Positions 13,767 to 22,972 are shown, counted from the first letter of the stretch. The stretch is 48,260 bases of DNA from Eubacteriales bacterium (GCA_030524225.1 JAUNGV010000017.1:1-48260); one strand, 5' to 3'. A program made the numbers and translations. Notes: generated by a model from the letters alone, not told the origin.

Positions 13767-16694
13767 ATGAAAAAGGGAACGCGTTTTACACTGAATTTAT
13801 GCAAGGTGCTGGCATTGACGGGCGCGGTGTCGATTGCGGCGGTTGGGTTTGCGAGCACCTCTGTGACGGTCACGTCCTTTGGGGAGAGGAATTCCTATCA
13901 TATCGATCAGACGGACTGGGAGGCGGACTCCTACGCTGACACGAAGATGTTCAGCAATCTCTACGGCAATTCCCTGGAAAACATGATCCGCTACTGTACC
14001 ATCGGGGAGCAGATGGAGACAGACGGCGTTCTCGATGAGAACAAGCCGATCGATGTGGCGGCCTATGTGTACCGCGACGACAGCGAGATCTCTACAGAGG
14101 ATATGCCGACGGCAGTCTATTATTTAAAGGATCTGCTGCGATGGGAGCGTCTCGGCTTCTCGGATACGGAGCGCTATATGACGCGGGAAGAGGCGGCGGA
14201 CTTCTTCTCCACCCGGAATAATGTGGTGACAATCCGGTTTGCGGATGAGCCGCAGCAGGAGGGCGCAGGGCAGACGGCAGATGTTTCCGGGGCACAGAAT
14301 GAGGAATCCGCACAGGGATCTGTGGTGCAGGACGAAGCAGCCGCGCAGGAATCCGGGGTACAGGACGAAGCGTCTGCACAGATGTCCGGGGCGCAGAATG
14401 AAGCTGCTGTGCAGGAATCCGGAGCACAGGATGAGGCAGCCGCGCAGGAGTCCGTGGAAACGGATGGCCGGGAGCTTGCGGTGGCCGCTGAATCCGGAAA
14501 CGGCGGGACTCTTTACGGTGACGGGGAACTCTACGGCGGTTACTATGCGGAGAATATGGGGGATGCGGTCAGTGAAGCGCAGTCTGCGGAGACAGAGGAG
14601 GTCTATTATGTCTGGAAAAACCGTTTCCAGACGGTGGACGGCCGGAATATCGAGAACTGTGTGGACAGCTACGAGGAGTATCAGCAGCTGACGCAGATGA
14701 TCGAGCAGGCGGCGCAGGAACTCGCCTACAATTACGAGGAGTACACGGAGGCGCAGAAGTATTTCGCACCCACCAGAACGAATTTCCGCTACGCGGTGTT
14801 CGCAACGGATGCGAACGGCGCGCAGCAGGTCTATACCAATATGGAACTGCAGGAGCAGGGCGGGCAGAGCGCGGAGCAGGCGGTGCAGGATATGATGCGC
14901 AGCTATGGCAGCTATCTCTTCTACGCGCCGGATTCCATGTCCTATGAGACGAATACTCTTCTGAGCGAGAAGACGGTCTCACAGATCCTCGACAATTATC
15001 AGTATGCGTTTCCGGATAATCTGCGGATCTACACGGCGGTGGATACGGAGTTTCCTGTCGAGGACGAGTACCGGCAGGCGGAGGCTGTCTTTGACAGCGA
15101 TACGCCGCAGTATACGAGGTATCTGGTGCTGGCAGCGATTTTCCTTGTGTGCTATGTGATCGTGCTGGCGGTGCTGATCCGGGCGGAGCGACGGGCAAGG
15201 GAGCTGACGGCGCTGGATCACGTTCCGCTGGAGATCGTGATCATTCTGGCAGCGGTGTATCTCTCGATGCTGACCGCGATTCTCGCAGGCGGCGGCATGT
15301 TCTATGTCGCCACTGCGGGCAGCGAGGATATGGCCGTGACGGTGACGAGGGAGAGTATCGGCGGATCGGCGCTGAATGCGATGACCAAAGTGCTCTATCC
15401 GGTTTTCTTTGGCAGTCTCACCTTTTTCTCGGATCTGTTTCTGGGCATGACCTTCTTTACCCTGCTTCGGCGGATACAGGCGCATGTTCTGTGGCAGGAG
15501 ACGATCCTGCGGCGGATTGTGGAGGGAGTGCGAAACGGCGCGTGGCGTTTCTACGACAACAGCGGCACGGCGGCGAGGGTGTGGATTCCGTATCTGCTGT
15601 TTCTGCTGATTAATATCGCTCTCATGGTCTGGTGGCTGCCTCTGGCTCTTGTGTTTGATCTGGCGGTCGGCCTGATTCTGCACCGGATGCAGAGGGACCG
15701 GAATGCGATTGTGCAGGAGATGGAGAGAATTGCGGGCGGAGATCTGAATCATCAGATCGACCATACCCGCTTCCACGGGGATAATATCAGACTGGCCAAG
15801 TCGGTGAACCGGATCGGTTCGGGAATCCGCGTGGCGGTGGAGACAAGCACGAAGGATGAGAAACTGAAAGCGGATCTGATCACGAACGTATCCCACGACA
15901 TCAAGACGCCGCTGACGAGCATCATCAACTATGTGGGACTTCTCAAGAGAGAGCACATTGAAAATCCCAAGATTGCAGGCTACATCGATATTTTGGATCA
16001 GAAATCGCAGCGCTTAAAGCAGCTGACAGACGATCTCGTGGAGGCGTCCAAGATCTCCTCCGGCAATATCACCCTGCAGATCGAGAGGATTAATTTCGTC
16101 GAGCTGATCAATCAGGCTCTGGGTGAATTCTCGGAGAAGCTCAGCGCCCGCTCTCTCACGGTGGTGCTGCGCACTGAGAGGCCCTCGATGTACGTGGGGG
16201 CGGATTCGCGGCAGATGTGGCGGGTCGTGGAGAACCTGCTCGGAAACGCGGCCAAGTATGCGGCGCAGGGCAGCAGGATCTATATTGATATGGAGTGCAG
16301 GGGAGAGACTGCGGTCGCGACGATCAAGAATGTCTCGGAGCAGCAGCTCAACATCAGCGCCGACGAGCTGACGGAGCGGTTCATCCGCGGAGACATCTCG
16401 CGCAGCACGGAGGGAAGCGGCTTGGGACTTTCCATCGCCAAGAATCTGATGCAGCTGATGGGAGGCGGATTCGAAGTCGTTCTGGACGGGGATCTGTTCA
16501 AGGTGATTCTCTCGTTCCCGCTGCTGGAAGAGAAGAAGCCGCAGCCACAGCCGGAGAAAAATCCACAGGCGGAGAAGCATTCGCAAACAGAGAGAAATCC
16601 GCAGGCTGAGCCCTTTGATGAGAATGATCCGACGCAGTTGGAACGCAGGCGGCAGACGGCTGGACAGGAAACAAGGGAACAGCCGGAGAAGTGA
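13767..16694 (+). CDS. Large multi-pass sensor histidine kinase
   Basis: A 975-residue kinase paired with the regulator just upstream. An N-terminal hydrophobic segment (about 13-35) is followed by a predicted extracellular region of roughly 415 residues, then membrane segments near 451-470, 487-512, 541-566 and 606-640. The cytoplasmic part has a HAMP-like stretch, the HisKA motif NVSHDIKTPLT with His710, and a GHKL ATPase (NLLGNAAKYA; GSGLGLSIAKNLM). The extracellular part holds five 11-residue repeats at residues about 174-228. The C-terminus after about residue 915 is a low-complexity Pro/Gln/Glu tail. The ligand is unknown. A terminator follows. Confidence 0.92.
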   Translation: MKKGTRFTLNLCKVLALTGAVSIAAVGFASTSVTVTSFGERNSYHIDQTDWEADSYADTKMFSNLYGNSLENMIRYCTIGEQMETDGVLDENKPIDVAAYVYRDDSEISTEDMPTAVYYLKDLLRWERLGFSDTERYMTREEAADFFSTRNNVVTIRFADEPQQEGAGQTADVSGAQNEESAQGSVVQDEAAAQESGVQDEASAQMSGAQNEAAVQESGAQDEAAAQESVETDGRELAVAAESGNGGTLYGDGELYGGYYAENMGDAVSEAQSAETEEVYYVWKNRFQTVDGRNIENCVDSYEEYQQLTQMIEQAAQELAYNYEEYTEAQKYFAPTRTNFRYAVFATDANGAQQVYTNMELQEQGGQSAEQAVQDMMRSYGSYLFYAPDSMSYETNTLLSEKTVSQILDNYQYAFPDNLRIYTAVDTEFPVEDEYRQAEAVFDSDTPQYTRYLVLAAIFLVCYVIVLAVLIRAERRARELTALDHVPLEIVIILAAVYLSMLTAILAGGGMFYVATAGSEDMAVTVTRESIGGSALNAMTKVLYPVFFGSLTFFSDLFLGMTFFTLLRRIQAHVLWQETILRRIVEGVRNGAWRFYDNSGTAARVWIPYLLFLLINIALMVWWLPLALVFDLAVGLILHRMQRDRNAIVQEMERIAGGDLNHQIDHTRFHGDNIRLAKSVNRIGSGIRVAVETSTKDEKLKADLITNVSHDIKTPLTSIINYVGLLKREHIENPKIAGYIDILDQKSQRLKQLTDDLVEASKISSGNITLQIERINFVELINQALGEFSEKLSARSLTVVLRTERPSMYVGADSRQMWRVVENLLGNAAKYAAQGSRIYIDMECRGETAVATIKNVSEQQLNISADELTERFIRGDISRSTEGSGLGLSIAKNLMQLMGGGFEVVLDGDLFKVILSFPLLEEKKPQPQPEKNPQAEKHSQTERNPQAEPFDENDPTQLERRRQTAGQETREQPEK
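14286..14450 (+). repeat. Five tandem 33-bp units inside the histidine kinase
   Basis: The units begin at 14286, 14319, 14352, 14385 and 14418. Each encodes an 11-residue unit of the form S-G/V-x-Q-D/N-E-A-x-A-Q-E, such as SGVQDEASAQM and SGAQDEAAAQE. They differ mainly at third positions, so they are diverged rather than brand new. They form an acidic, Gln/Ala-rich flexible spacer in the predicted extracellular part; copy number could vary between strains. Confidence 0.9.
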
Positions 16695-16770
16695 CGCCGG
16701 AAAGAAGATGGCGCGGCCTGCGCGAAAACGAACAGGAAGACCGCGGGAAATAAAAGGAAGAGATAAAAGA

Positions 16771-16832
16771 GAACCGCTCCCGGTGACAGGTGTCCGGAAT
16801 TCCGGGTACCATCACAGGGAGCGGTTCTTTTT
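16771..16832. terminator. Bidirectional terminator between the kinase and prs
   Basis: GAACCGCTCCC (16771-16781) pairs with GGGAGCGGTTC (16817-16827), with an inner palindrome CCGGAATTCCGG. Ts follow on the plus strand, and an A-rich stretch before the stem gives a U-rich tail on the minus strand. It lies between convergent genes and could serve both. Confidence 0.8.
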
Positions 16833-16876
16833 ATAGAGTTTACAGAAGCCTTTTGTTCAGTTTTGTTGGGCTTTGT

Positions 16877-18085
16877 TCAGATCGACGTAAATGCCAGCGT
16901 ATCCTCGCGGCTGTTGTATTTCTTCAGAATTTCGTTCATCTTATTGGTCGGCGTCGTGACGTTGCTGACGGACGCGTCGTGATTGATGAAGTCGATGATG
17001 GAGGCGAGGAACTTGCTCATATCGGCCTGCGCATAGTACGGGCGCGCGAGGAGCTCGGGCTGCTGGTAGGTGAGGTTGGTCGTAATGACACGGTCAAACC
17101 ATCCCTTTTCATAGGCTTGATCGAAGGCGTCGAAGCCGTCCGTGAACAGGCCGAAAGTGCAGCAGATGAAGACTCTCTTGGCGTGCATCTCCTTGAGCTG
17201 GCGGGCGGTGTCGAGCATACTGCCGCCGGAGGAGATCATGTCGTCGATGACGATGACGTCCTTGCCCGCGATGTCGCTGCCGAGGAATTCATGGGCGACG
17301 ATAGGATTCTTGCCGTTCTCGATCCGGGAGTAGTCGCGGCGCTTGTAGAACATACCGGTGTCGGCGCCGATCACGGAGGCGAAATAAACAGCGCGGTCCA
17401 GTGCGCCCTCGTCCGGGCTGATGACAGTGATGTGATCCTTGTCGAGAATCAGGTCGCTTTCCACCCGCATCAGAGAGCGCAGGAACTGGTAGGGCGGGGT
17501 GAAATTGTCGAAATCAGTCAGGGGAGCGACGTTCTGAATCCGGGGATCGTGGGCGTCAAATGTGATGAAATTGGAAATGCCCATATCGGCGAGCTCCTTG
17601 AACATGAGCGCCGCGTCGAGGGATTCCCGGCCGCTTCTCTTGTGCTGGCGTCCCTCGTAGAGGAAGGGCATGATGACGGTGAGCCGTCTCGCCTTGCCGT
17701 TGATTGCCGTGATCATACGCTTCAAATCCTGAAAATGATCGTCGGGGGAGCAGTGGTTGGTGAACCCGTTCATCTGGTACGTCAGTGAATAGTTGCAGAC
17801 GTCGATCAGCAGATAGATATCCTTGCCGCGGGCGGAATCAGACATGACGGCCTTACCCTCGCCGGTTCCGAAACGCACGCAGGGAATGTCCATCAGATAG
17901 CTGTCCTTTACATACTCGGCAAAGGCGGGATCATTCTTGGCGATATTGTGATCGGCCTTGCGGAAGGAGGCAAGATAGGAATCCACCTTCGCGCCGAGAG
18001 CGGCGGCAGAGGGGTGAACGACGAGCGTGAGCGGCGCGTACGGGATCTTGCGTTCCAGTTGTTCGTGCATTTCAAGTTCTGGCAT
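16877..18085 (-). CDS. prs: Ribose-phosphate pyrophosphokinase, long clostridial type
   Basis: PRPP synthetase makes 5-phosphoribosyl diphosphate from ribose 5-phosphate and ATP for nucleotide, His and Trp synthesis. The 402-residue protein has the PRPP-binding loop VIVIDDMISSGGSMLD, the FDAHDPRIQN segment and the flexible-loop equivalent PFLYEGRQHKRSGRES. It is about 85 residues longer than the standard bacterial enzyme and diverges from it, as in other clostridia. The start is set by AAAGGAG at 18090-18096 of the minus strand, placing ATG at 18085; the frame remains open upstream but without a second site. It is divergent from der, and its own promoter lies at 18156-18184. Confidence 0.9.
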   Translation of the reverse strand: MPELEMHEQLERKIPYAPLTLVVHPSAAALGAKVDSYLASFRKADHNIAKNDPAFAEYVKDSYLMDIPCVRFGTGEGKAVMSDSARGKDIYLLIDVCNYSLTYQMNGFTNHCSPDDHFQDLKRMITAINGKARRLTVIMPFLYEGRQHKRSGRESLDAALMFKELADMGISNFITFDAHDPRIQNVAPLTDFDNFTPPYQFLRSLMRVESDLILDKDHITVISPDEGALDRAVYFASVIGADTGMFYKRRDYSRIENGKNPIVAHEFLGSDIAGKDVIVIDDMISSGGSMLDTARQLKEMHAKRVFICCTFGLFTDGFDAFDQAYEKGWFDRVITTNLTYQQPELLARPYYAQADMSKFLASIIDFINHDASVSNVTTPTNKMNEILKKYNSREDTLAFTSI

Positions 18086-18119
18086 GAGAATCTCCTTTGG
18101 TGTGATCATTTTAATTTTC

Positions 18120-18138
18120 ATTCCGGAGCGTCCCTCGC
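18120..18138 (-). repeat. Inverted copy of the lepB-region element arm
   Basis: ATTCCGGAGCGTCCCTCGC here is the exact reverse complement of 10101-10119, a 19-base identity. It lies in the predicted 5' leader of prs, so the prs transcript carries the same strand of the arm as the plus strand does at 10101. Confidence 0.6.
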
Positions 18139-18155
18139 GATGGAGTGACGAAAAT

Positions 18156-18184
18156 AGTATAAAAGGTAATCCGGCAACTTGCAA
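18156..18184 (-). promoter_or_regulatory. Promoter of prs
   Basis: On the minus strand, TTGCAA (18179-18184), 17 bp, TATACT (18156-18161). It gives a leader of roughly 65 nt that includes the inverted arm repeat at 18120-18138. Confidence 0.6.
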
Positions 18185-18202
18185 GTGGCGAAGTGCACAG
18201 AC

Positions 18203-18272
18203 CGGAAGCAGGAGGCACAAATTCGCGCAGGCACGATTTTGCACTCCTGATTCCGGCTGGCTGAGCTGTTAC
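18203..18272. repeat. Dispersed intergenic repeat, family 1, copy B
   Basis: Gapless 70-bp match to 7212-7281 in the same orientation (about 55 of 70 positions by eye). It lies between the divergent promoters of prs and der, just upstream of the der -35. Confidence 0.6.
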
Positions 18273-18292
18273 GGCAAAAAGCGGCTTGACGC

Positions 18293-18321
18293 TTTACAGA
18301 AAGGCGGTTTTCCTTTAGAAT
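18293..18321 (+). promoter_or_regulatory. Promoter of der
   Basis: TTTACA (18293-18298), 17 bp, TAGAAT (18316-18321), each one base from consensus. It predicts a leader of about 75 nt before the der ATG. Confidence 0.65.
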
Positions 18322-18403
18322 GAAGAAAGTCTGTCGGGGCAGAGCGGTCTGCCGCGCTGACATTTATACTTATATTGATAGTATGACTGGAAATGAGGAT
18401 CGT

Positions 18404-19741
18404 ATGGCAAAGAGAAAGAGCAGGCCTATCGTGGCAGTGGTCGGGCGGCCGAATGTCGGCAAGTCTACCCTGTTCAACGTGCTGGCAGGAGAGAAAATAT
18501 CAATCGTGAAGGATACGCCGGGTGTGACCCGCGACAGAATCTACGCGGACTGCACCTGGCTGAATTACGAGTTCACCCTGATCGACACCGGCGGAATCGA
18601 ACCGGATTCCCAGGATGTGATCCTCTCGCAGATGCGGGAGCAGGCGCAGATGGCGATCGACATGGCGGATGTGATTCTGTTCATGGTGGATGTCAAGCAG
18701 GGGCTGACCGACGCGGACGGCAAGGTGGCGGATATGCTGCGGCGCGCGAGAAAGCCGGTGCTGCTCGTCGTCAACAAGGTGGACAAATTCGAGCGGGAGC
18801 AGGCGGACGTCTACGAGTTTTATAACCTGGGCATCGGTGATCCGTATCCGATCTCCTCGGTGAACAAGACGGGCATCGGCGATCTGCTGGACGCGGTGGC
18901 GGAGCACTTCCCGGAGCCCACGGAGTCCGGGGAGGAAGAGGAGCAGATCAGAATCGCCGTGGTCGGCAAGCCGAATGTGGGCAAATCTTCTATTATAAAC
19001 AGACTGATCGGGGAGAACCGTGTGATCGTCTCTGACATCGCGGGAACGACGCGGGACGCGATCGACACGAAGGTGGTACACAACGGACAGGACTACATCT
19101 TTATCGACACGGCGGGTCTGCGCCGCAAGAACAAGATCAAGGAGGAACTGGAGCGCTATATGATCCTGCGCACCGTGGCCGCCGTGGAGCGCGCGGATAT
19201 TACGGTGCTCGTGATCGACGGAACTGAGGGCGTCACGGAGCAGGACGCCAAGATCGCGGGAATCGCCCATGACCGGGGCAAGGCGGTGATTATCGCCGTC
19301 AACAAGTGGGATCTCGTCGAGAAGGACAATCACACCGTCAAGAAATTCAGCGACAAGGTGCGTCAGATTCTCTCGTTCCTCTCCTATGCGGAGATTATTT
19401 TCATCTCGGCCAAGAGCGGACAGCGCCTGCCCAAGCTCTATGATCTGATCGACGCGGTGCATGCGAACCAGACGATGCGGATCCAGACGGGAGTGCTCAA
19501 CGAGATCATCTCCGAGGCTGTCGTGATGCAGCAGCCGCCGTCGGACAAGGGCAAGATGCTGCGTATTTTCTATGGGACGCAGGTGGGGGTGAAGCCTCCG
19601 ACCTTCGTGCTGTTTGTCAATGACAAGGAACTGTTCCATTTCTCCTATCAGAGATATATTGAGAATCAGATCCGGCAGACCTTCGGTTTTAAGGGGACGC
19701 CGCTCAAATTTGTGATCCGGGAGCGCAAGGCGGACAAGTAA
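18404..19741 (+). CDS. der: Ribosome biogenesis GTPase Der (EngA)
   Basis: Der is an essential tandem GTPase for 50S subunit assembly. The 445-residue protein has two G domains (GRPNVGKST near residue 14 and GKPNVGKSS near 188, each with DTxG and NKxD motifs: [13 protein letters not shown] and [13 protein letters not shown]) and a C-terminal KH-like domain. ATG 18404 follows GAGGATCGT; Met at 18383 is a possible alternative, but the family normally begins close to the first P-loop. Its own promoter is at 18293-18321. plsY and gpsA follow, a conserved der-plsY-gpsA order in clostridia. Confidence 0.97.
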   Translation: MAKRKSRPIVAVVGRPNVGKSTLFNVLAGEKISIVKDTPGVTRDRIYADCTWLNYEFTLIDTGGIEPDSQDVILSQMREQAQMAIDMADVILFMVDVKQGLTDADGKVADMLRRARKPVLLVVNKVDKFEREQADVYEFYNLGIGDPYPISSVNKTGIGDLLDAVAEHFPEPTESGEEEEQIRIAVVGKPNVGKSSIINRLIGENRVIVSDIAGTTRDAIDTKVVHNGQDYIFIDTAGLRRKNKIKEELERYMILRTVAAVERADITVLVIDGTEGVTEQDAKIAGIAHDRGKAVIIAVNKWDLVEKDNHTVKKFSDKVRQILSFLSYAEIIFISAKSGQRLPKLYDLIDAVHANQTMRIQTGVLNEIISEAVVMQQPPSDKGKMLRIFYGTQVGVKPPTFVLFVNDKELFHFSYQRYIENQIRQTFGFKGTPLKFVIRERKADK

Positions 19742-19787
19742 GACCGGCAAAGAAGGTTTCTAAATAAAGAGGAAAGGGCGGCTCCTC

Positions 19788-19836
19788 CCTGCGCGGAGGG
19801 CTGACCGCAAAGCCGCAGGCAGGCTGCGGCGGGGAG
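19788..19836 (+). repeat. Dispersed intergenic repeat, family 2, before plsY
   Basis: A 43-bp core running from CCTG to GGCTGCGGC (19788-19830) is followed by GGGGAG, which acts as the plsY ribosome-binding site. The same core with the same length lies at 25188-25230 (before the atpH/atpA fusion) and 44719-44761 (before the second MATE gene). Shared blocks are CCTGyGCGG, CTGA, AGCCGC and GGyTGCGGC. Confidence 0.6.
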
Positions 19837-19846
19837 TGAAGAGGAC

Positions 19847-20524
19847 ATGGGAGATATTCTGGTGAGGATTGCCTGTCTGGCGATCGGCTATCTGTTTGGA
19901 TTGTTTCAGACCGCTTATATTTACGGGCGGTGCAAGGGAATTGACATCCGCAAGTACGGGAGCGGCAACGCGGGAACGACGAACACGATGCGGGTGCTCG
20001 GCACGAAGGCGGGGCTGATCGTCTTCGCGGGGGACGTGCTCAAATGCATTGCGGCGGTGCTGCTGGTGACGGCGCTCTTTTCCGGCTCGCACCCGGAGAT
20101 GATCTATCTGCTCAAGATGTACACGACGGCGGGCTGCGTGCTCGGTCATGATTATCCGTTCTATATGAATTTCAAGGGCGGAAAGGGAATCGCCGTGACG
20201 GCGGGCTTTATTCTCTCGTATCAGTGGACGTTTATTCCGGTGGGTGTGCTGATGTTCTTCGTGCCGTTTCTCACGACGCATTATGTCTCTCTGGGCTCGC
20301 TTCTGGTCTACGTCGGATTTATGATTCAGCTGGTGATCGAGGGACAGCTGGGGATGCTCGGCGCGCCGCAGCCGGTTCTGATCGAGATGTATGTGATCGG
20401 CGCCGCTCTGGCCGCGATGGCGTTCTACCAGCACCGCGCGAATATCGGCCGTCTTCTGAAGGGAACGGAGCGCAAGACGTATCTGCGTCACAACAAGGCG
20501 CTGCTGGATCCGGATAAAAAATAA
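19847..20524 (+). CDS. plsY: Glycerol-3-phosphate acyltransferase PlsY
   Basis: PlsY transfers the acyl group from acyl-phosphate to sn-glycerol 3-phosphate, the first membrane step of phospholipid synthesis. The 225-residue integral membrane protein has the family motifs GSGNAGTTNTMR (motif 1), GHDYPFYMNFKGGKGIA (motif 2) and a final cytoplasmic basic tail, with about five membrane helices. ATG 19847 follows GGGGAGTGAAGAGG. The neighbouring gpsA makes its substrate sn-glycerol 3-phosphate, so the pair forms one pathway unit. Confidence 0.95.
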   Translation: MGDILVRIACLAIGYLFGLFQTAYIYGRCKGIDIRKYGSGNAGTTNTMRVLGTKAGLIVFAGDVLKCIAAVLLVTALFSGSHPEMIYLLKMYTTAGCVLGHDYPFYMNFKGGKGIAVTAGFILSYQWTFIPVGVLMFFVPFLTTHYVSLGSLLVYVGFMIQLVIEGQLGMLGAPQPVLIEMYVIGAALAAMAFYQHRANIGRLLKGTERKTYLRHNKALLDPDKK

Positions 20525-20616
20525 GAGTGCGCCGCGGAATCAGATGGCGGCAGACGCAGCGCGGAAAGCCGCGTCGCAGCATCCGGATTCCCAACATTTC
20601 GGAATAAGGAGATAAA

Positions 20617-21606
20617 ATGGCAAAAATAGGAATGATCGGCGCGGGCAGCTGGGGCACCGCGCTCACATATCTGCTGGCGGGCAACGGTCATCAGGTGATC
20701 GTATGGTCGATCGCGCAGGATGAAGTGGAGATGCTCAATGAGGAGCATGAACAGAAGGTCAAGCTCCCGGGGGTGATCCTGCCGGAGAGCGTGCGGGCGA
20801 CCACGGATCTGGCGGCTGCGATGGAGGACAGAGATCTCCTCGTGCTGGCGGTGCCCTCCCCGTTTACCCGGTCCACGGCGCGCTCCATGCGCCCGTACTG
20901 CCGGGAGGGACAGCGCATTGTCTCCGTCGCCAAGGGCGTGGAAGAGGATACGCTGATGACGCTCAGCGACATCATTGAGGAGGAAATGCCGCAGGCTGTC
21001 GTCAGCGTCCTGAGCGGGCCGACCCATGCGGAGGAGGTGGGAAAGGGACTTCCCACCGCGATCGTCGCAGGGGCGCGGAGTGAGGAGAGCGCGCGGTATA
21101 TTCAGGATATTTTCATGAGCGAGGTGTTCCGCGTCTATACGAGCACGGATATGCTCGGTATGCAGATCGGCGCGGCGCTCAAGAACGTGGTCGCTCTTGC
21201 GGCGGGCATTGCGGACGGTCTCGGTTACGGCGACAACACGAAGGCGGCGCTGATCACCCGCGGAATCGCGGAGATCAAGAGACTCGGGATCGCGATGGGC
21301 GGGCAGCCGGAGACCTTTTCCGGACTGACCGGAATCGGAGATCTGATCGTGACCTGCGCCTCCATGCACTCGAGAAACCGCAGAGCGGGTATTCTGATCG
21401 GACAGGGGCGGACGCCGGACGAGGCGATGGCCGAGGTGAAGCAGGTCGTCGAGGGCGTGCACAGCGCGAGAGCGGCTATGCAGCTCTCCCGGCGCTATCA
21501 GGTGCAGCTGCCGATTATCGAACAGGTCAACGCGATTTTATTTGAGGAAAAGAGCGCGGCAGAGGCCGTGCGGGAGCTGATGCTGCGCGACCGGAAACAG
21601 GAGTAG
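20617..21606 (+). CDS. gpsA: NAD(P)-dependent glycerol-3-phosphate dehydrogenase
   Basis: GpsA reduces dihydroxyacetone phosphate to sn-glycerol 3-phosphate for phospholipid synthesis. The 329-residue protein has the Rossmann motif GAGSWGTAL at residues 8-16, the catalytic Lys region GAALKNVVALAAGIADG, and TGIGDLIVTC followed by SRNRRAG. ATG 20617 follows AAGGAGATAAA. It lies 92 bp after plsY; that spacer contains only a short CGCGG/CCGCG hairpin. The family assignment is secure. Confidence 0.97.
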   Translation: MAKIGMIGAGSWGTALTYLLAGNGHQVIVWSIAQDEVEMLNEEHEQKVKLPGVILPESVRATTDLAAAMEDRDLLVLAVPSPFTRSTARSMRPYCREGQRIVSVAKGVEEDTLMTLSDIIEEEMPQAVVSVLSGPTHAEEVGKGLPTAIVAGARSEESARYIQDIFMSEVFRVYTSTDMLGMQIGAALKNVVALAAGIADGLGYGDNTKAALITRGIAEIKRLGIAMGGQPETFSGLTGIGDLIVTCASMHSRNRRAGILIGQGRTPDEAMAEVKQVVEGVHSARAAMQLSRRYQVQLPIIEQVNAILFEEKSAAEAVRELMLRDRKQE

Positions 21607-21625
21607 CGGCAGGAAAGGACAGAGT

Positions 21626-21685
21626 ATGCAGATCGGGTATCTGGAAGCCTACCGCACCGGCAGGTGCGAGGAGAATAGAGAATAG
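21626..21685 (+). CDS. Possible 19-residue leader ORF before tyrS
   Basis: ATG 21626, behind GGAAAGGACAG, opens a 19-codon frame (MQIGYLEAYRTGRCEENRE) ending at TAG 21683-21685, 45 bp before tyrS. It contains two Tyr codons and overlaps a small hairpin (CGCACC/GGTGCG at about 21652-21667). There is no T-run or second competing stem, so Tyr-dependent attenuation is speculative. It may be chance. Confidence 0.2.
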   Translation: MQIGYLEAYRTGRCEENRE

Positions 21686-21730
21686 ATACGATAGCAGGAC
21701 AGGAAAAGAAAGCGAAGAGGAAACAGATCG

Positions 21731-22972
21731 ATGGAACAGGGTATGACGATTTTTGAAGAATTACAGAAAAGAGGACTTCTCGCGCAGCTGACGGACGAGC
21801 AGGAAATCAAGGAGCTGATCAATGCGGGCAAGGCGACGTTTTATATCGGCTTTGATCCGACAGCGGACAGTCTGCATGTCGGTCACTTCATGGCGCTGTG
21901 CCTGATGAAGCGTCTGCAGGAGGCGGGCAACCGCCCGATCGCACTGATCGGCGGCGGAACGGGGATGATTGGAGATCCGTCCGGGCGCACGGATATGCGC
22001 CAGATGATGACGGTGGAGACGATCGAGCACAACTGCGACTGCTTCCGCAAACAGATGAGCCGTTTTATCGAGTTCGGCGAGGACAAGGCGATGATGGTGA
22101 ACAACGCTGACTGGCTGCTCGGACTGAATTATATCGACTTCATCCGGGAGATCGGCGCGTGCTTCTCCGTCAACAAGATGCTCTCCGCCGAGTGCTACAA
22201 GCAGAGGATGGAGAAGGGACTGAGCTTCCTGGAGTTCAATTACATGATTATGCAGAGCTACGATTTCCTCGAGCTCTACAAGCGCTATGGCTGCAACATG
22301 CAGTTCGGCGGTGACGATCAGTGGAGCAATATGCTGGGCGGCACGGAGCTGATCCGCAAGAAGCTGGGAAAGGACGCGTATGCGATGACGATCACCCTCC
22401 TGCTCAACTCCGAGGGCAAGAAGATGGGCAAGACCCAGAAGGGGGCGGTCTGGCTCGATCCTGACAAGACCACGCCCTACGAGTTCTACCAGTACTGGAG
22501 AAACGTGGGAGACGCGGATGTACTCAAGTGCCTGCGGATGCTGACTTTCCTGCCGCTGGCGCAGATCGACGAGATGGATCACTGGGAGGGAAGCCGTCTC
22601 AATGAGGCGAAGGATATTCTCGCCTATGAGCTGACGGGACTCGTGCACGGGCAGGACGAGGCGGAGAAGGCCAGAAAGGGGGCGCAGGCTCTCTTTGGCG
22701 GCGGCAGCGATCTGGCGCAGATTCCGTCCTATGAGATGAAGGATGAGGATTTTCAGGAGGACGGGACGATGGACATCCTCGCGGTTCTGGCCAAGTCCGG
22801 ACTGTGCGCTTCCCGCTCCGAGGCGAGACGCGCCGTGGAACAGGGCGGCGTGACCGTGAACGGAGAGAAGATCGGCGACATCAAACAGGCGTACACGAAG
22901 GAGCAGCTCGGCGCAGGCATCCTCGTCAAGCGCGGTAAGAAGAATTTCAAGAAGGTGACATATCAGCAGTAA
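21731..22972 (+). CDS. tyrS: Tyrosyl-tRNA synthetase
   Basis: Class I synthetase charging tRNA-Tyr. The 413-residue protein shows the HIGH-type motif HVGHFMAL (about residue 40), the tyrosine-binding stretch FGGDDQWSNMLGG, a KMSKS equivalent KMGKTQKGA, and a C-terminal S4-like RNA-binding domain (SRSEARRAVEQGGVTVNGEK). ATG 21731 follows GAGGAAAC; another Met four codons later is an alternative. No T-box leader, the usual control of Gram-positive tyrS, is recognisable in the 124-bp upstream spacer. A terminator follows. Confidence 0.97.
   Translation: MEQGMTIFEELQKRGLLAQLTDEQEIKELINAGKATFYIGFDPTADSLHVGHFMALCLMKRLQEAGNRPIALIGGGTGMIGDPSGRTDMRQMMTVETIEHNCDCFRKQMSRFIEFGEDKAMMVNNADWLLGLNYIDFIREIGACFSVNKMLSAECYKQRMEKGLSFLEFNYMIMQSYDFLELYKRYGCNMQFGGDDQWSNMLGGTELIRKKLGKDAYAMTITLLLNSEGKKMGKTQKGAVWLDPDKTTPYEFYQYWRNVGDADVLKCLRMLTFLPLAQIDEMDHWEGSRLNEAKDILAYELTGLVHGQDEAEKARKGAQALFGGGSDLAQIPSYEMKDEDFQEDGTMDILAVLAKSGLCASRSEARRAVEQGGVTVNGEKIGDIKQAYTKEQLGAGILVKRGKKNFKKVTYQQ

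Noticed and set aside
14286-14450. CRISPR array, from the regular 33-bp periodicity
   Set aside because: The units are contiguous, diverged, in frame and encode an 11-residue protein repeat. There are no spacers, and no Cas gene is in the window.
14979-15956. A 325-codon minus-strand frame opposite the large histidine kinase
   Set aside because: Composition is dominated by His/Gln/Arg and it overlaps conserved kinase and membrane segments on the plus strand.
13034-16694. Vancomycin-resistance VanRS system
   Set aside because: The regulator resembles VanR only at family level, and no vanHAX-type or D-Ala-D-X genes are nearby.
21607-21730. T-box riboswitch for tyrS
   Set aside because: The spacer is only 124 bp and shows no TGGNACCGCG-type T-box sequence or terminator.
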